Shown one piece after another: positions 39,883 through 49,153 of a stretch of DNA of 64,000 nucleotides. The position numbers and the translations under genes were made by a program. The notes beneath the pieces were generated by a model. That model was not told the DNA's origin. It made no database searches and worked only from the letters and a program-made list of their open reading frames with translations. Source of the DNA: Erwinia sp. E_sp_B01_1. GTDB lineage: Bacteria; Pseudomonadota; Gammaproteobacteria; Enterobacterales; Enterobacteriaceae. Within the stretch, counting starts at the first letter, position 1. Every line of letters begins with the position of its first letter. The stretch covers positions 2,666,001 to 2,730,000 of the forward strand of contig NZ_CP142208.1 of assembly GCF_036865545.1 (NCBI RefSeq), in the 5' to 3' direction.

Positions 39883-40545
39883 ATGTTAAGAGTAATAGAT
39901 ACCGAAACCTGTGGTCTGCAGGGGGGCATTGTAGAAGTGGCTTCTGTGGATGTGGTTAACGGCGAAATTGTTAACCCCATGAGCGATCTGATCTGCCCTG
40001 ACCGGCCGATTGGTCGCCAGGCTATGGCTATTCACCGGATTACTGAAGCGATGGTGGCGGATATGCCGCCCATCGAACAGGCTATCAGTCGCTATCACGG
40101 CAGCCCTTACTATGTCGCGCACAATGCCAGTTTCGATCGGCGGATGCTGCCCGAAATGAACGGTGAGTGGATTTGTACCATGACCCTGGCCAGAGGGTTA
40201 TGGCCGGGTATCAAATACAGCAATCAGGCACTGCGGGAAACGTTGCAGCTGGAAGTGACGCCGCCTTCAGATTTGCATGCTCACCGTGCGCTCTATGACT
40301 GTTACGTCACTGCGGCGCTGCTGATCCGTATCATGGATTATTCAGGGTGGGATGCAGCGGAGATGGTTCGCCGTATGCAGGTTCGGGGATCAAGCGCGAC
40401 CTTCCCGTTTGGCAAATACCGGGGCAGTAAAGTAGATGATGTGGCAAAACGGGATCCGGGATATCTCAAATGGATGATGAAAAACATCCCGGATCTTAAG
40501 CCAGATCTGCGCAGCGCCATCGAAAGAGCGCTGTCAGCAGAGTAA
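39883..40545 (+). CDS. exoX: Exodeoxyribonuclease X
   Basis: A 220-residue DEDDh 3'-to-5' exonuclease used in mismatch repair and UV recovery. Exo I is D6-T-E8 (VIDTETCGLQGG), Exo II is YVAHNASFDRRML and Exo III is DLHAHRALYDCY, containing the catalytic His. The stop codon directly abuts the stop of convergent ptrB with no intervening base. Confidence 0.96.
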   Translation: MLRVIDTETCGLQGGIVEVASVDVVNGEIVNPMSDLICPDRPIGRQAMAIHRITEAMVADMPPIEQAISRYHGSPYYVAHNASFDRRMLPEMNGEWICTMTLARGLWPGIKYSNQALRETLQLEVTPPSDLHAHRALYDCYVTAALLIRIMDYSGWDAAEMVRRMQVRGSSATFPFGKYRGSKVDDVAKRDPGYLKWMMKNIPDLKPDLRSAIERALSAE

Positions 40546-42603
40546 TCAGTCAGCGCCGAGCGTTTTTTGCGCCAGCGCAATCAAAAAGGCGTACTCCAGC
40601 GCCACACCTTCATAGGCTTTAAACCGGCCTGACTTGCCGCCATGCCCCGACTCCATGTCGGTGCAAATCATCAGCAGGTTGTCATCGGTTTTCAGCTCAC
40701 GCAGCTTGGCTACCCATTTCGCCGGCTCCCAGTACTGAACCTGGGAATCATGCAGGCCGGTGGTGACCAGCAGATGTGGGTAAGCCTGTTCGCTTACCCG
40801 GTCGTAAGGGCTGTACTGACTGATATAGCGGTAATAGGTTTCGTCAGCCGGATTACCCCATTCATCATACTCTCCGGTAGTCAGCGGAATGGACTCATCA
40901 AGCATGGTGGTCACCACATCCACAAATGGCACCTGTGCCACCACCCCACGGAAACGCTCCGGTGCCATGTTCATCACCGCCCCCATCAGCAGGCCGCCCG
41001 CGCTGCCGCCCATGGCATACAGCCGGTCAGGATGGCCATATTTTTGCGCCACCAGCGCATCGGTAATATCGATAAAGTCGGTGAAGGTATTCATTTTGTT
41101 CAGCAGACGACCTTCGTCATACCACTGCTGACCCAGCTCTCCGCCGCCACGAATATGCGTCAGCGCAAAGACGAAGCCGCGATCCAGCAGGCTCAGACGA
41201 CTGGCGCTAAAGTCCGCATCCATGCTGCTGCCATAGGAGCCGTAGCCGTAAACCAGCAGCGGATTTTCACCTGGCTGATAATGTTCACGATGATAAACCA
41301 GCGAAACGGGGACCTGGACGCCATCACGGGCGGTGATCCAGTGGCGTTCGCTGCGGTAGTGGCTGGCATCAAAGCCTTTAACTTCGGTCTGCTTCAATAC
41401 TTTGCGTTCACCACTGTCCATATCCAGTTCAAACAGCGTATCCGGCGTGGTCATTGAGGAGTAACCGTAGCGTAGTTTGCTGGTTTCAGGGCTGGGGTTA
41501 TAGGAGAGCCAGGTAACATAAGCGGGATCGTCAAAGGCGATACCGTTATCCTTGCCGGTTTGCCAGTTGATCTGACGCAGGCTGGTCAGCCCACGTTCAC
41601 GCTCTTCAACAACCAGCCAGTCACGGAACAGGCTGAAGTCTTCCAGCACCACGTCTGCCCTGGCCGGGATTAGGGTTTCCCACTGTTCTTCAGCAACGTC
41701 TGAGGTGCGATACAGGCCAAAATTTTTCCCTTCGCGGTTAGACCGCACGAAAAATTGCTGCTGATAGTGGTCAACGCTGTACTCGTGATCCTTACGGCGC
41801 GGGCAGAACATCTGTGGCTGTGACTCAGGATCACTGGCATCCAGCAGCAGGATTTCGCTGGTAGTGCTGCTGCTCAGTGAGATCAGGATAAAATCTTCAG
41901 AGGTGGTTTTATGTACGCCGACATAGAAGGTGTCGTCCTTCTCTTCGTAGACCAGCACGTCCTCCTGCTGGCTGGTGCCCAACTTGTGGCGCCAGACCTG
42001 CCACGGCAGCAGGGTTTGCTTGTGCTTCAATACATAAAACAGCGTGCTGCTGTCACCGGCCCAGGTAAAGCTGGAAGAGACATTTTCAAGAACTTCCGGA
42101 TACCAGCTTCCGGTTTCCAGATTGCAAAAGCGAATCCCGTAGATGCGGCGTGAAAGGAAATCTTCCGCCACCGCCATAATGGCGTTATCCGGAGTGATAG
42201 CGATGCCACCCAGCGTATAAAACTCGCTCTGCGCCGCTCGCTGATTTCCATCCAGCAAAACATCCCACCGATCGGGCTCAGGGGTGTTTTCAGGCTGACG
42301 GGCATAAATGGTGTATTCGTTGCCCTCTTCGTAGCGACTTTGATAACGGTAGCCTTTTTTCACATAGGGCACAGAGTGATCGCGTTGAGGAATACGGGCG
42401 ATAATTTCCTGTAGCAGGTTTTCCTGCAAGGCTTTCTGCGACTGCATAATTTCTTTGCCGTACGCATTTTCGGCATGCAGATATTCCAGTACCGCGGGAT
42501 CTTCACGTTCATCATCGCGCATCCAGTAATAATTATCGGTGCGAGTCTCGCCGTGAAGCGTCATTTCAAAAGGAATTTTTTTGGCAATCGGTGGTTTTAT
42601 CAT
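40546..42603 (-). CDS. ptrB: Oligopeptidase B (protease II)
   Basis: A 685-residue S9 prolyl-oligopeptidase family enzyme cutting short peptides after Arg and Lys. An N-terminal beta-propeller precedes the alpha/beta-hydrolase domain; the nucleophile Ser lies in GGSAGG (near residue 532), with Asp in [14 protein letters not shown] and His in [11 protein letters not shown]. It is close to E. coli PtrB throughout. Confidence 0.97.
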   Translation of the reverse strand: MIKPPIAKKIPFEMTLHGETRTDNYYWMRDDEREDPAVLEYLHAENAYGKEIMQSQKALQENLLQEIIARIPQRDHSVPYVKKGYRYQSRYEEGNEYTIYARQPENTPEPDRWDVLLDGNQRAAQSEFYTLGGIAITPDNAIMAVAEDFLSRRIYGIRFCNLETGSWYPEVLENVSSSFTWAGDSSTLFYVLKHKQTLLPWQVWRHKLGTSQQEDVLVYEEKDDTFYVGVHKTTSEDFILISLSSSTTSEILLLDASDPESQPQMFCPRRKDHEYSVDHYQQQFFVRSNREGKNFGLYRTSDVAEEQWETLIPARADVVLEDFSLFRDWLVVEERERGLTSLRQINWQTGKDNGIAFDDPAYVTWLSYNPSPETSKLRYGYSSMTTPDTLFELDMDSGERKVLKQTEVKGFDASHYRSERHWITARDGVQVPVSLVYHREHYQPGENPLLVYGYGSYGSSMDADFSASRLSLLDRGFVFALTHIRGGGELGQQWYDEGRLLNKMNTFTDFIDITDALVAQKYGHPDRLYAMGGSAGGLLMGAVMNMAPERFRGVVAQVPFVDVVTTMLDESIPLTTGEYDEWGNPADETYYRYISQYSPYDRVSEQAYPHLLVTTGLHDSQVQYWEPAKWVAKLRELKTDDNLLMICTDMESGHGGKSGRFKAYEGVALEYAFLIALAQKTLGAD

Positions 42604-42737
42604 GGTTCAGCCCCGCAGGATCAAGTACATGGGCTAAGGGTGGCAGTTGTCGCAGGGAATGCCAAGCGCAATGGCAGAGGATTGGAAAATATTCTCGTCA
42701 GGGCTACGGGATGACCAGACAGCCACCCCGTAACCTG

Positions 42738-43391
42738 CTAAGCCGTCAGCTTTTGCTTTTCAGCTTTGATGTCGTTGGCCATGCTGTCACGCACGTCCTG
42801 AGGGATTTTAAGCTCGTCGCCCAGGGCCTGAAGATAGCTGCGCTCCATAAAGTGATCCACATCGATGACCAGATTGCTGAGGAAATAGACCTCCAAAGCC
42901 TCTTCCTCATTTTTCACATCAACGGCCAGTTTCTGTGGGTCAAGGGGCATATCGATGGCCTGCTGGATCAGCTTCTCACCTTCACTCCCCAGACCGGCCT
43001 GATGAATATGTTCATTGATGGCCTCTCTTTCCTGAGGATCGATGTGCCCGTCACTTTTAGCCGCGAAAACCAGCGCCTGCACCAGGCGTTCTGCACGGCG
43101 ATCCACCGGCGTTTGCTGCTGGCCAAACTGGGGCTCGTCACTGTGCGTTTCACTGACACGCTGCTTATATTTTTTCCAGAGCACTGCGCCTGCGGCAGCG
43201 CTTCCTCCAATAATCAGGGCATTCTTACCATATTTAGTCAAAAGATTACGGGAAGATTTACTGGCGATCAGCAGGCCAGCAAGTCCGCCCAGTGCACCAG
43301 GCGCGAGCATTTTACTCAACCCTTCTCCACCGCTTCCCTTGCCTGCACTGTTTCCCAGTACCGATTGAATCTGCTGCAGCCAGTTAGTCAT
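42738..43391 (-). CDS. yebE: DUF533 inner-membrane protein YebE
   Basis: A 217-residue protein with a Gly/Ala-rich hydrophobic segment ([32 protein letters not shown]), then a TerB-like helical domain ([17 protein letters not shown]). The start 43391 (MTNWLQQ) matches E. coli YebE (MANWLNQ); an upstream frame opening at 43442 is not used. In E. coli yebE is a sigmaE/Cpx-linked stress gene of unknown function. Confidence 0.92.
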   Translation of the reverse strand: MTNWLQQIQSVLGNSAGKGSGGEGLSKMLAPGALGGLAGLLIASKSSRNLLTKYGKNALIIGGSAAAGAVLWKKYKQRVSETHSDEPQFGQQQTPVDRRAERLVQALVFAAKSDGHIDPQEREAINEHIHQAGLGSEGEKLIQQAIDMPLDPQKLAVDVKNEEEALEVYFLSNLVIDVDHFMERSYLQALGDELKIPQDVRDSMANDIKAEKQKLTA

Positions 43392-43619
43392 ATGTTGATC
43401 TCTGTTGCCGGAAAACCACCAGCATAGAGCGGTATGCGTCAAGAAGCGTCAAGCGAGGAAAAGCCTGGAAAACCTTAAATGCCTCATCCTGCACAGCAAA
43501 TTTGTCCATGTCGCTATACTTGATGTGGAGGTAAGGCTCTGTAAGCACTAAATATTACCTTGCATGAAGACACATTTTTATTGCTTCTGAATTTTTGAAC
43601 ACTTTAAGAAGGGAATACC

Positions 43620-44447
43620 ATGACGCGTTTCAGTGAGAATCCGCTGTTTATCAATACGGTTCTTTTAGGCGGAAGCCCGGAAGGAAAACTCCTGGCGGCT
43701 GCAGAAGCGGGCTTTAGCCAGGTTGAACTGTGGCGTCAGGATGTTGAAGCAGCTCAGGGAAATGCCGGCGATGTTGCCAGGTTACTGGAGCAACAGAAAC
43801 TGGGGTTAACTGACTATCAGGTACTGCTGGATTTTGATGGTGCGCCAGACGATCAGCGTGAGCCTAAGCGGCAGGAAGCACTGAAAATGCTGGATACCGC
43901 AGTAAGCCTGGGGGCCACAACGCTGCTGACCCCGGCGTCTACCCACTCAGCCTGTATTGCGGAGCGTGAAGAGGAAGATATTCGCTGGCTTGCCAGGGAA
44001 GCGGGCCAGCGCGGACTGCGGGTGGCTTTTGAGGCGATGGCCTGGAGCACGCATATCAACAACACGGCGGCTGCGTGGAAGCTGGTACAGAAAGTGGATG
44101 AACCGAACCTCGGCCTGGTGGTGGATGCCTTCCATATCTTTGCAAGGAACCGCACCCTGGCTGACCTGGCGGGCATACCGATGGAGAAGATCTTTCTGGT
44201 ACAGCTCTCTGACCTGGCTACCCTCCCCGCCCGGGAGGATCTGGTAGACACGGCACGCCACCAGCGGCTGCTGCCGGGCCAGGGAAGTTTCCCGCTTTAT
44301 ACCCTGCTTAACTACCTGCATGCTCAGGGCTATAGCGGCCCCCTGGGGCTGGAGGTGTTTAATGACGGTTACCACCAGCAGCCCCCGGCAGAGGTCGCAA
44401 AAGAGGCGATGCATGCCCTTAAACGAGTCTGCGCTGCGACACTGTAA
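43620..44447 (+). CDS. Xylose-isomerase-like TIM-barrel protein (sugar isomerase or dehydroshikimate dehydratase-like)
   Basis: A 275-residue member of the AP-endonuclease-2 / sugar-phosphate isomerase fold. Metal-ligand positions typical of the fold are visible in VAFEAMAW (Glu), GLVVDAFHIFAR (Asp, His), FLVQLSD and GPLGLEVFND (Glu). The DAFHxxAR plus IFLVQLSD pattern recalls 3-dehydroshikimate dehydratases, but the activity cannot be assigned. AAGGGA precedes the ATG. It stands where E. coli has yebF; its stop lies 1 bp from the stop of convergent yebG. Confidence 0.8.
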   Translation: MTRFSENPLFINTVLLGGSPEGKLLAAAEAGFSQVELWRQDVEAAQGNAGDVARLLEQQKLGLTDYQVLLDFDGAPDDQREPKRQEALKMLDTAVSLGATTLLTPASTHSACIAEREEEDIRWLAREAGQRGLRVAFEAMAWSTHINNTAAAWKLVQKVDEPNLGLVVDAFHIFARNRTLADLAGIPMEKIFLVQLSDLATLPAREDLVDTARHQRLLPGQGSFPLYTLLNYLHAQGYSGPLGLEVFNDGYHQQPPAEVAKEAMHALKRVCAATL

Positions 44448-44448
44448 A

Positions 44449-44862
44449 TCAGGCCGCTTTGCTGGCACGGGCGGCGGATTTGGTTTTCGCCGCTTTGCCA
44501 CTCTGGGCTGCCGAGGCTTCAGCCTCTTCGTCATCACCTTCTGGGGCAGTTTCGTCAGCGCTCAGGGCTTCAGAATTTCCCTCTGCAGCAGATGACGCTT
44601 CTTTCCCCGTGGCCGGGTCGCTGGCTTCAGGCATTTTGCTGGTACGCAGAATGTGCTGAAGAGCCTCTTTATTCCCGGCAAGGAACATTCCCAGTGCTTC
44701 ACGCTGATCTTCTTCCATGATCAGCGACGAGTCACTCAGCCAGTCTGTAAAGACTTCTGCCATGTCGAGCATTTTATCGTACGCGTCGGCTTCTTTCTTA
44801 CTGGCGAATGTCATCTTTTCCTCACCTTTTCTGACGACAACATATTTGATTTCAACAGCCAT
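44449..44862 (-). CDS. yebG: SOS-inducible protein YebG
   Basis: A 137-residue protein. The first 75 residues follow E. coli YebG (MAVEIKYVVVRKGEEKM; KKEADAYDKMLDMAE; EDQREALGMFLA); the rest is a low-complexity Ala/Glu/Ser/Lys tail, longer than in E. coli (96 residues). GAGGTGAG precedes ATG 44862. A consensus LexA box (44881-44896) sits at its promoter. The function is unknown. Confidence 0.94.
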   Translation of the reverse strand: MAVEIKYVVVRKGEEKMTFASKKEADAYDKMLDMAEVFTDWLSDSSLIMEEDQREALGMFLAGNKEALQHILRTSKMPEASDPATGKEASSAAEGNSEALSADETAPEGDDEEAEASAAQSGKAAKTKSAARASKAA

Positions 44863-44880
44863 AGTTCTCACCTCGTTTAA

Positions 44881-44896
44881 CTGTATTTTTATACAG
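44881..44896. promoter_or_regulatory. LexA (SOS) box of yebG
   Basis: CTGTATTTTTATACAG is a CTG-N10-CAG palindrome fitting the LexA consensus, followed by TA. It starts 18 bp upstream of the yebG ATG. Confidence 0.92.
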
Positions 44897-44942
44897 TATA
44901 TCAGCCCGCCATTTTTTGCTCAAGCCTGGAAAGCTGATGTAC

Positions 44943-44958
44943 GCGCAATCGTTTTCGT
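44943..44958 (+). promoter_or_regulatory. PurR operator of purT
   Basis: GCGCAATCGTTTTCGT matches the PurR consensus ANGCAANCGNTTNCNT at every defined position except the first. A TATACT -10 hexamer follows at 44960-44965, so a bound repressor would block the promoter. Confidence 0.85.
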
Positions 44959-44999
44959 TTATACTGCGCGCGTTTTTTTCATCCAATCAGGTAGAGACT

Positions 45000-46178
45000 A
45001 TGACCACTCTTGGAACCGCGCTGCGCCCTGCCGCAACCCGTGTAATGCTGTTAGGTTCAGGTGAACTGGGCAAAGAAGTGGCGCTGGAATGTCAGCGTCT
45101 TGGCGTCGAGGTAATTGCAGTCGATCGCTATGCCGATGCCCCGGCTATGCATGTGGCACACCGCAGCCATGTCATCAATATGCTGGATGGCGAAGCGCTG
45201 AAAGCGCTTGTCGCGCTGGAACGTCCGGATTATATCGTGCCGGAAATTGAAGCTATTGCCACCGACATGCTGATTGAGCTGGAAAAACAGGGTCAACACG
45301 TAGTGCCTACAGCCCGCGCAGCCCGCCTGACCATGAACCGCGAGGGTATCCGTCGTCTGGCGGCAGAGGAGCTGGCATTACCGACATCCAGCTATCAGTT
45401 TGCCGACAGCATAGATGCTTTTAAAAAAGCCGCTGATGAAATTGGCTTCCCGTGCATCGTTAAGCCGGTAATGAGTTCTTCCGGTAAAGGTCAGAGCTTT
45501 ATCCGTGAAGCCTCACAGCTTGACTCCGCCTGGGCATATGCGCAACAAGGTGGACGTGCCGGTGCCGGACGCGTGATCGTTGAAGGCGTGGTGAAGTTTG
45601 ACTTTGAAATTACCCTGCTGACCATCAGCGCCGTGGACGGCATCCACTTCTGCGCGCCAATTGGTCACCGTCAGGAAGACGGTGACTATCGCGAATCCTG
45701 GCAGCCGCAGCAGATGAGTGCTCTGGCGCTGGAACGCGCTGAGCAGATTGCTGAGCAGGTCGTGAAGGCACTGGGTGGACATGGCCTGTTTGGCGTGGAA
45801 CTGTTCGTCTGTGGCGATGAGGTCGTCTTCAGCGAAGTCTCTCCTCGCCCACACGACACCGGTATGGTAACTCTGATTTCTCAGGATCTCTCTGAATTCG
45901 CCCTGCATGTTCGCGCCTTCCTCGGCCTGCCTGTTGGCGGCATTCGCCAGTATGGCGCTGCTGCTTCCGCGGTCATTTTGCCAGAGCTGGACAGCGATAA
46001 TGTGCAATTCGCGAATCTGGGTGATGTGCTGGGAGCAGGCTTGCAGGTTCGTTTATTTGGTAAACCAGAAATCCGCGGCAAGCGCCGTCTGGGTGTGGCG
46101 CTGGCCACTGGCGACAACATTGATCTGGCGATTGAGCGCGCCATCAAGTGCGCAGCTGGCGTAAAAGTCAGCGGGTAA
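45000..46178 (+). CDS. purT: Formate-dependent GAR transformylase PurT
   Basis: An ATP-grasp enzyme making formyl-GAR from GAR, formate and ATP in purine synthesis, the alternative to PurN. The 392-residue length from ATG 45000 equals E. coli. Motifs: [16 protein letters not shown] (N-terminal), [12 protein letters not shown] (ATP loop) and [16 protein letters not shown] (metal/ATP binding). Regulated by PurR from the box at 44943-44958. Confidence 0.98.
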   Translation: MTTLGTALRPAATRVMLLGSGELGKEVALECQRLGVEVIAVDRYADAPAMHVAHRSHVINMLDGEALKALVALERPDYIVPEIEAIATDMLIELEKQGQHVVPTARAARLTMNREGIRRLAAEELALPTSSYQFADSIDAFKKAADEIGFPCIVKPVMSSSGKGQSFIREASQLDSAWAYAQQGGRAGAGRVIVEGVVKFDFEITLLTISAVDGIHFCAPIGHRQEDGDYRESWQPQQMSALALERAEQIAEQVVKALGGHGLFGVELFVCGDEVVFSEVSPRPHDTGMVTLISQDLSEFALHVRAFLGLPVGGIRQYGAAASAVILPELDSDNVQFANLGDVLGAGLQVRLFGKPEIRGKRRLGVALATGDNIDLAIERAIKCAAGVKVSG

Positions 46179-46371
46179 TAGCCTTTAGCCCCTGATGCCC
46201 CGACGACTAAGGCAAGGGGCCCAGGCAGGTTCATAAAGCGTCATGCGCCAGGGACGGCGAAACTGTTACGGATAACGCTAATTGCGTCTGCCCAGGTTAC
46301 CCTTATCGGCACCCGGGCATCAGGCTTTTAGCTGCGGAATCAGGCGATCACAGAAACCTGAACCAAACTAT

Positions 46372-47010
46372 TTAGCGGGCGCCAGCTACCGCTTCGCGCG
46401 CCAGTTGAGTAATACGGTCGTAATCCCCCGCTTCCAGCGCATCCGCTGGCACCAGCCAGGAACCCCCGATACATAACACGCTTTTCAGCGCCAGATAATC
46501 ACGGTAGTTGGCCGGAGAGATGCCGCCAGTCGGGCAGAAACGCACCTGAGGGAAGGGTCCGCCAATCGCCTGCAGCGCTTTTACCCCGCCATTCGCTTCA
46601 GCCGGGAAAAATTTAAACTCACGCAGGCCATAATCAAGCCCCGTCATCAGTTCAGAAACCGTGCTGATACCCGGGATCAACGGGACCTGCCCCTCAACAG
46701 CGGCTTTTAGCAGGCTTTCCGTCACGCCGGGGCTGATAACAAACTGCGCGCCTGCATCGGTCACTTCTTTTAATTGCCGGACATTGAGCACCGTGCCCGC
46801 GCCGACAATGGCTTCCGGCACCTCTTTAATCATCGCTTTCAGGGCATCCATGGCACAGGGAGTACGCAGGGTGACTTCCAGCACCTTCACTCCCCCCGCC
46901 ACCAGGGCTTTCGCCATAGGGACGGCATGTTCAAGTTTGTTAACCACAATCACCGGTACCACAGGGCCGGTAGTCAGAATGTGTTCTGCGCTGGTCTTCC
47001 AGTTAGTCAT
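46372..47010 (-). CDS. eda: KHG/KDPG aldolase Eda
   Basis: A 212-residue class I aldolase splitting 2-keto-3-deoxy-6-phosphogluconate to pyruvate and glyceraldehyde-3-phosphate. Motifs: [15 protein letters not shown] (catalytic Glu), [12 protein letters not shown] (Schiff-base Lys) and CPTGGIS. GGAGAAG lies before the ATG. In E. coli the upstream neighbour is edd; here zwf is next and edd is missing, so KDPG probably comes mainly from ketodeoxygluconate (pectin, hexuronate) catabolism. A KdgR-like site lies upstream. Confidence 0.97.
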   Translation of the reverse strand: MTNWKTSAEHILTTGPVVPVIVVNKLEHAVPMAKALVAGGVKVLEVTLRTPCAMDALKAMIKEVPEAIVGAGTVLNVRQLKEVTDAGAQFVISPGVTESLLKAAVEGQVPLIPGISTVSELMTGLDYGLREFKFFPAEANGGVKALQAIGGPFPQVRFCPTGGISPANYRDYLALKSVLCIGGSWLVPADALEAGDYDRITQLAREAVAGAR

Positions 47011-47111
47011 TGTTTCTGCTTCTCCAAAGCGACGCGCGCGGCGTCAGGACAGGGTTACCTGAACTACCATACAGCATCAGCTTCCGCGCCGTCTATCAGC
47101 ACAATTCATTT

Positions 47112-47130
47112 TTTAAAACTACGGTTCATT
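47112..47130 (-). promoter_or_regulatory. KdgR-like operator upstream of eda
   Basis: Read toward eda, AATGAACCGTAGTTTTAAA resembles the KdgR box (half-sites TGAAA and TTTCA six bases apart) at 8 of 10 half-site positions. It lies about 100 bp upstream of the eda ATG. KdgR control of eda (kdgA) is known in pectinolytic relatives. Confidence 0.35.
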
Positions 47131-47230
47131 TTTCGGGGCTTCACCCTTAGCAGGGGAATGAGAGGCAATTCTGTGTGCGATGAAAAGTGGCAGTGAGGGG
47201 AAATAACTGACGGGCAGAACGCTGAGAGAT

Positions 47231-47259
47231 AAAAAAACCCTGCAGAGAGCGCAGGGTTT
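47231..47259 (-). terminator. Intrinsic terminator of zwf
   Basis: On the minus strand AAACCCTGC / GCAGGGTTT (9-bp stem, 7-nt loop) is followed by seven T, 42 bp after the zwf stop. Confidence 0.88.
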
Positions 47260-47300
47260 ATTCACCGTATACAGGCCAGTACAGGGCCTGTAATCATATG

Positions 47301-48776
47301 TTATTCGAACTCGTTCCAGGAACGGCCATCACGGGAAATCATGGCTACTGACGCCACTGGTCCCCATGTCCCGGCCTGATAAGGCTTGGGAGCGTCATTA
47401 TCAGCGGCCCATGCTTCCATGATGGAGTCGACCCACTTCCAGGCTTCTTCCACTTCGTCACGGCGCACGAACAGCGCCTGAATACCCCGCATGGTCTCCA
47501 GCAGCAGACGCTCATAAGCATCGGCCAGATGTGACTGGTTAAAGGTCTCAGAGAAGCTCAGATCCAGTTTGGTGGTTTGCAGATTATGTTTGTGATCCAG
47601 ACCCGGCACTTTATTCAGGATCTGAATATCCACACCCTCATCCGGTTGCAGACGGATAGTCAGCTTGTTCTGAGGCAGCTCCTGCCAGGAATCTTTAAAC
47701 AGGTTCATTGCCGGGTTCTTGAAATAGACCACAACTTCTGAACATTTGCTTGGCAGACGTTTACCGGTACGGAGATAGAACGGCACGCCAGCCCAACGCC
47801 AGTCATCAATATCCACGCGAATAGAGACGAACGTTTCGGTGCTGCTGGATTTATTAGCGCCTTCCTCTTCCAGGTAGCCAGGCACTTTTTTACCCTGCAC
47901 AAAACCTGAGGTGTACTGCCCGCGCACGGTTTTTTCACGTACGTTGGTATGGTCAATGCGGCGCAGTGAACGCAGCACTTTCACTTTTTCATCGCGAATG
48001 CGGTCAGCAGAGAGATCTGAAGGCGGTGACATTGCAATAAAGGTCAGAACCTGTAACAGGTGGTTCTGGATCATATCGCGCATCTGACCAGCCTGATCGA
48101 AATACCCCCAGCGACCTTCGATACCCACTTCCTCTGCCACGGTGATCTGCACATGGTCGATGGTGCGGTTATCCCAGTTGGAGGCAAACAGCGAGTTAGC
48201 AAAGCGCAGCGCCAGCAGGTTCAGAACTGTCTCTTTGCCGAGATAGTGGTCAATACGGAAAACCTGGTTCTCTTCAAAATACTCACCCACCTGATCGTTG
48301 ATCTCACGGGAGGTAGCCAGAGAGGTCCCCAGCGGTTTCTCCATCACTACTCGTGCAGGCTGTGCATTAAGTTTGGCGGTCCCCAGACCTTTACAGATCG
48401 CACCGAAGGTACCCGGCGGCATGGCGAAATAGTTGATGGTGACGCGTTTTTTCTGATCCAGCATTTTACCCAGATTGGTAAAGTGGGCCACATCGTTAAC
48501 ATCAAGATTGCAGAAATCGAGTCGGCTGCTCAGCTTATCCCACAGCGCTTCATCGATTTTTTCCTTCATAAAGGTTTCCAGCGCTTCGCGCACTACCTTG
48601 GTGTAGGCTGCTTTATCCCAGTCCGCCCGACCCACCCCGATAATGCGGGACTCTTCATGGATCTGCCCGGCTTTTTCTAACTGGTACAGGGAAGGCAACA
48701 GTTTCCGGCGAGCTAAATCGCCTTTGGCACCGAATATCACCAGATCGCATGCCTGGGCCGTTTGTGTAACCGCCAT
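47301..48776 (-). CDS. zwf: Glucose-6-phosphate 1-dehydrogenase Zwf
   Basis: A 491-residue NADP-dependent first enzyme of the pentose phosphate pathway. The coenzyme-binding N-terminus ([20 protein letters not shown]) and the substrate/catalytic motif [12 protein letters not shown] are intact. GAGGAG lies well before the ATG. It is divergent from hexR, whose product normally represses it; a HexR-like site precedes zwf. Confidence 0.98.
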   Translation of the reverse strand: MAVTQTAQACDLVIFGAKGDLARRKLLPSLYQLEKAGQIHEESRIIGVGRADWDKAAYTKVVREALETFMKEKIDEALWDKLSSRLDFCNLDVNDVAHFTNLGKMLDQKKRVTINYFAMPPGTFGAICKGLGTAKLNAQPARVVMEKPLGTSLATSREINDQVGEYFEENQVFRIDHYLGKETVLNLLALRFANSLFASNWDNRTIDHVQITVAEEVGIEGRWGYFDQAGQMRDMIQNHLLQVLTFIAMSPPSDLSADRIRDEKVKVLRSLRRIDHTNVREKTVRGQYTSGFVQGKKVPGYLEEEGANKSSSTETFVSIRVDIDDWRWAGVPFYLRTGKRLPSKCSEVVVYFKNPAMNLFKDSWQELPQNKLTIRLQPDEGVDIQILNKVPGLDHKHNLQTTKLDLSFSETFNQSHLADAYERLLLETMRGIQALFVRRDEVEEAWKWVDSIMEAWAADNDAPKPYQAGTWGPVASVAMISRDGRSWNEFE

Positions 48777-48837
48777 TATATTCTCCTCGTTGCAGGATTA
48801 GCCTGACCGGATTAATCCGTAAGCAGTCAGGCTCTTA

Positions 48838-48854
48838 TTGTAATTTTCTTTCAG
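48838..48854. promoter_or_regulatory. HexR-like site upstream of zwf
   Basis: TTGTAATTTTCTTTCAG matches the HexR pattern TTGTAATNNNATTACAA perfectly in the left half and at 4 of 7 in the right half. It lies 62 bp upstream of the zwf ATG. HexR control of zwf is established in E. coli and relatives. Confidence 0.45.
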
Positions 48855-49079
48855 TACAATGTACTGCTTTTGCCCGGTCCGCGTAAACCGGGCAGCGCTA
48901 CACCAGCACAGAGTATGCAATTGTCTGAATCTTTACCGTCGAAGGAACGGACAGTTTGTGCGTAATTTTTCGACTTTTTTGTTACTGTATTTACATATTT
49001 GAAAATCAGACACAGTTCAAAGTCTGACAATAAAAGCCGGGGATCCGCGCTGTGCCCCTGCCCGCCGCCGTTTAGCGCA

Positions 49080-49096
49080 TTGTATATTCTCTACAA
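49080..49096. promoter_or_regulatory. HexR-like site upstream of hexR
   Basis: TTGTATATTCTCTACAA is a TTGTA-N7-TACAA palindrome with the HexR 17-bp geometry, 58 bp upstream of the hexR ATG, suggesting autoregulation. Confidence 0.5.
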
Positions 49097-49153
49097 ATTG
49101 ACATCGATTTCTCCTTTGATTGAAATCGTCACAATGTATGAGTGGATGCCATG

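Larger units (their letters stand above)
48777..49153. other. zwf-hexR divergent regulatory region
   Basis: No gene is seen. The region holds a HexR-like site (48838-48854), an overlapping perfect palindrome CAGTAC-AAT-GTACTG (48852-48866), a partial palindrome TGTATTTACA further right and a TTGTA-N7-TACAA site (49080-49096) before hexR. Confidence 0.5.

Noticed and set aside
42591..43427. A 278-codon open frame on the plus strand opposite yebE
   Set aside because: yebE on the minus strand matches its E. coli ortholog over the full length; the plus frame has no similarity I recognise.
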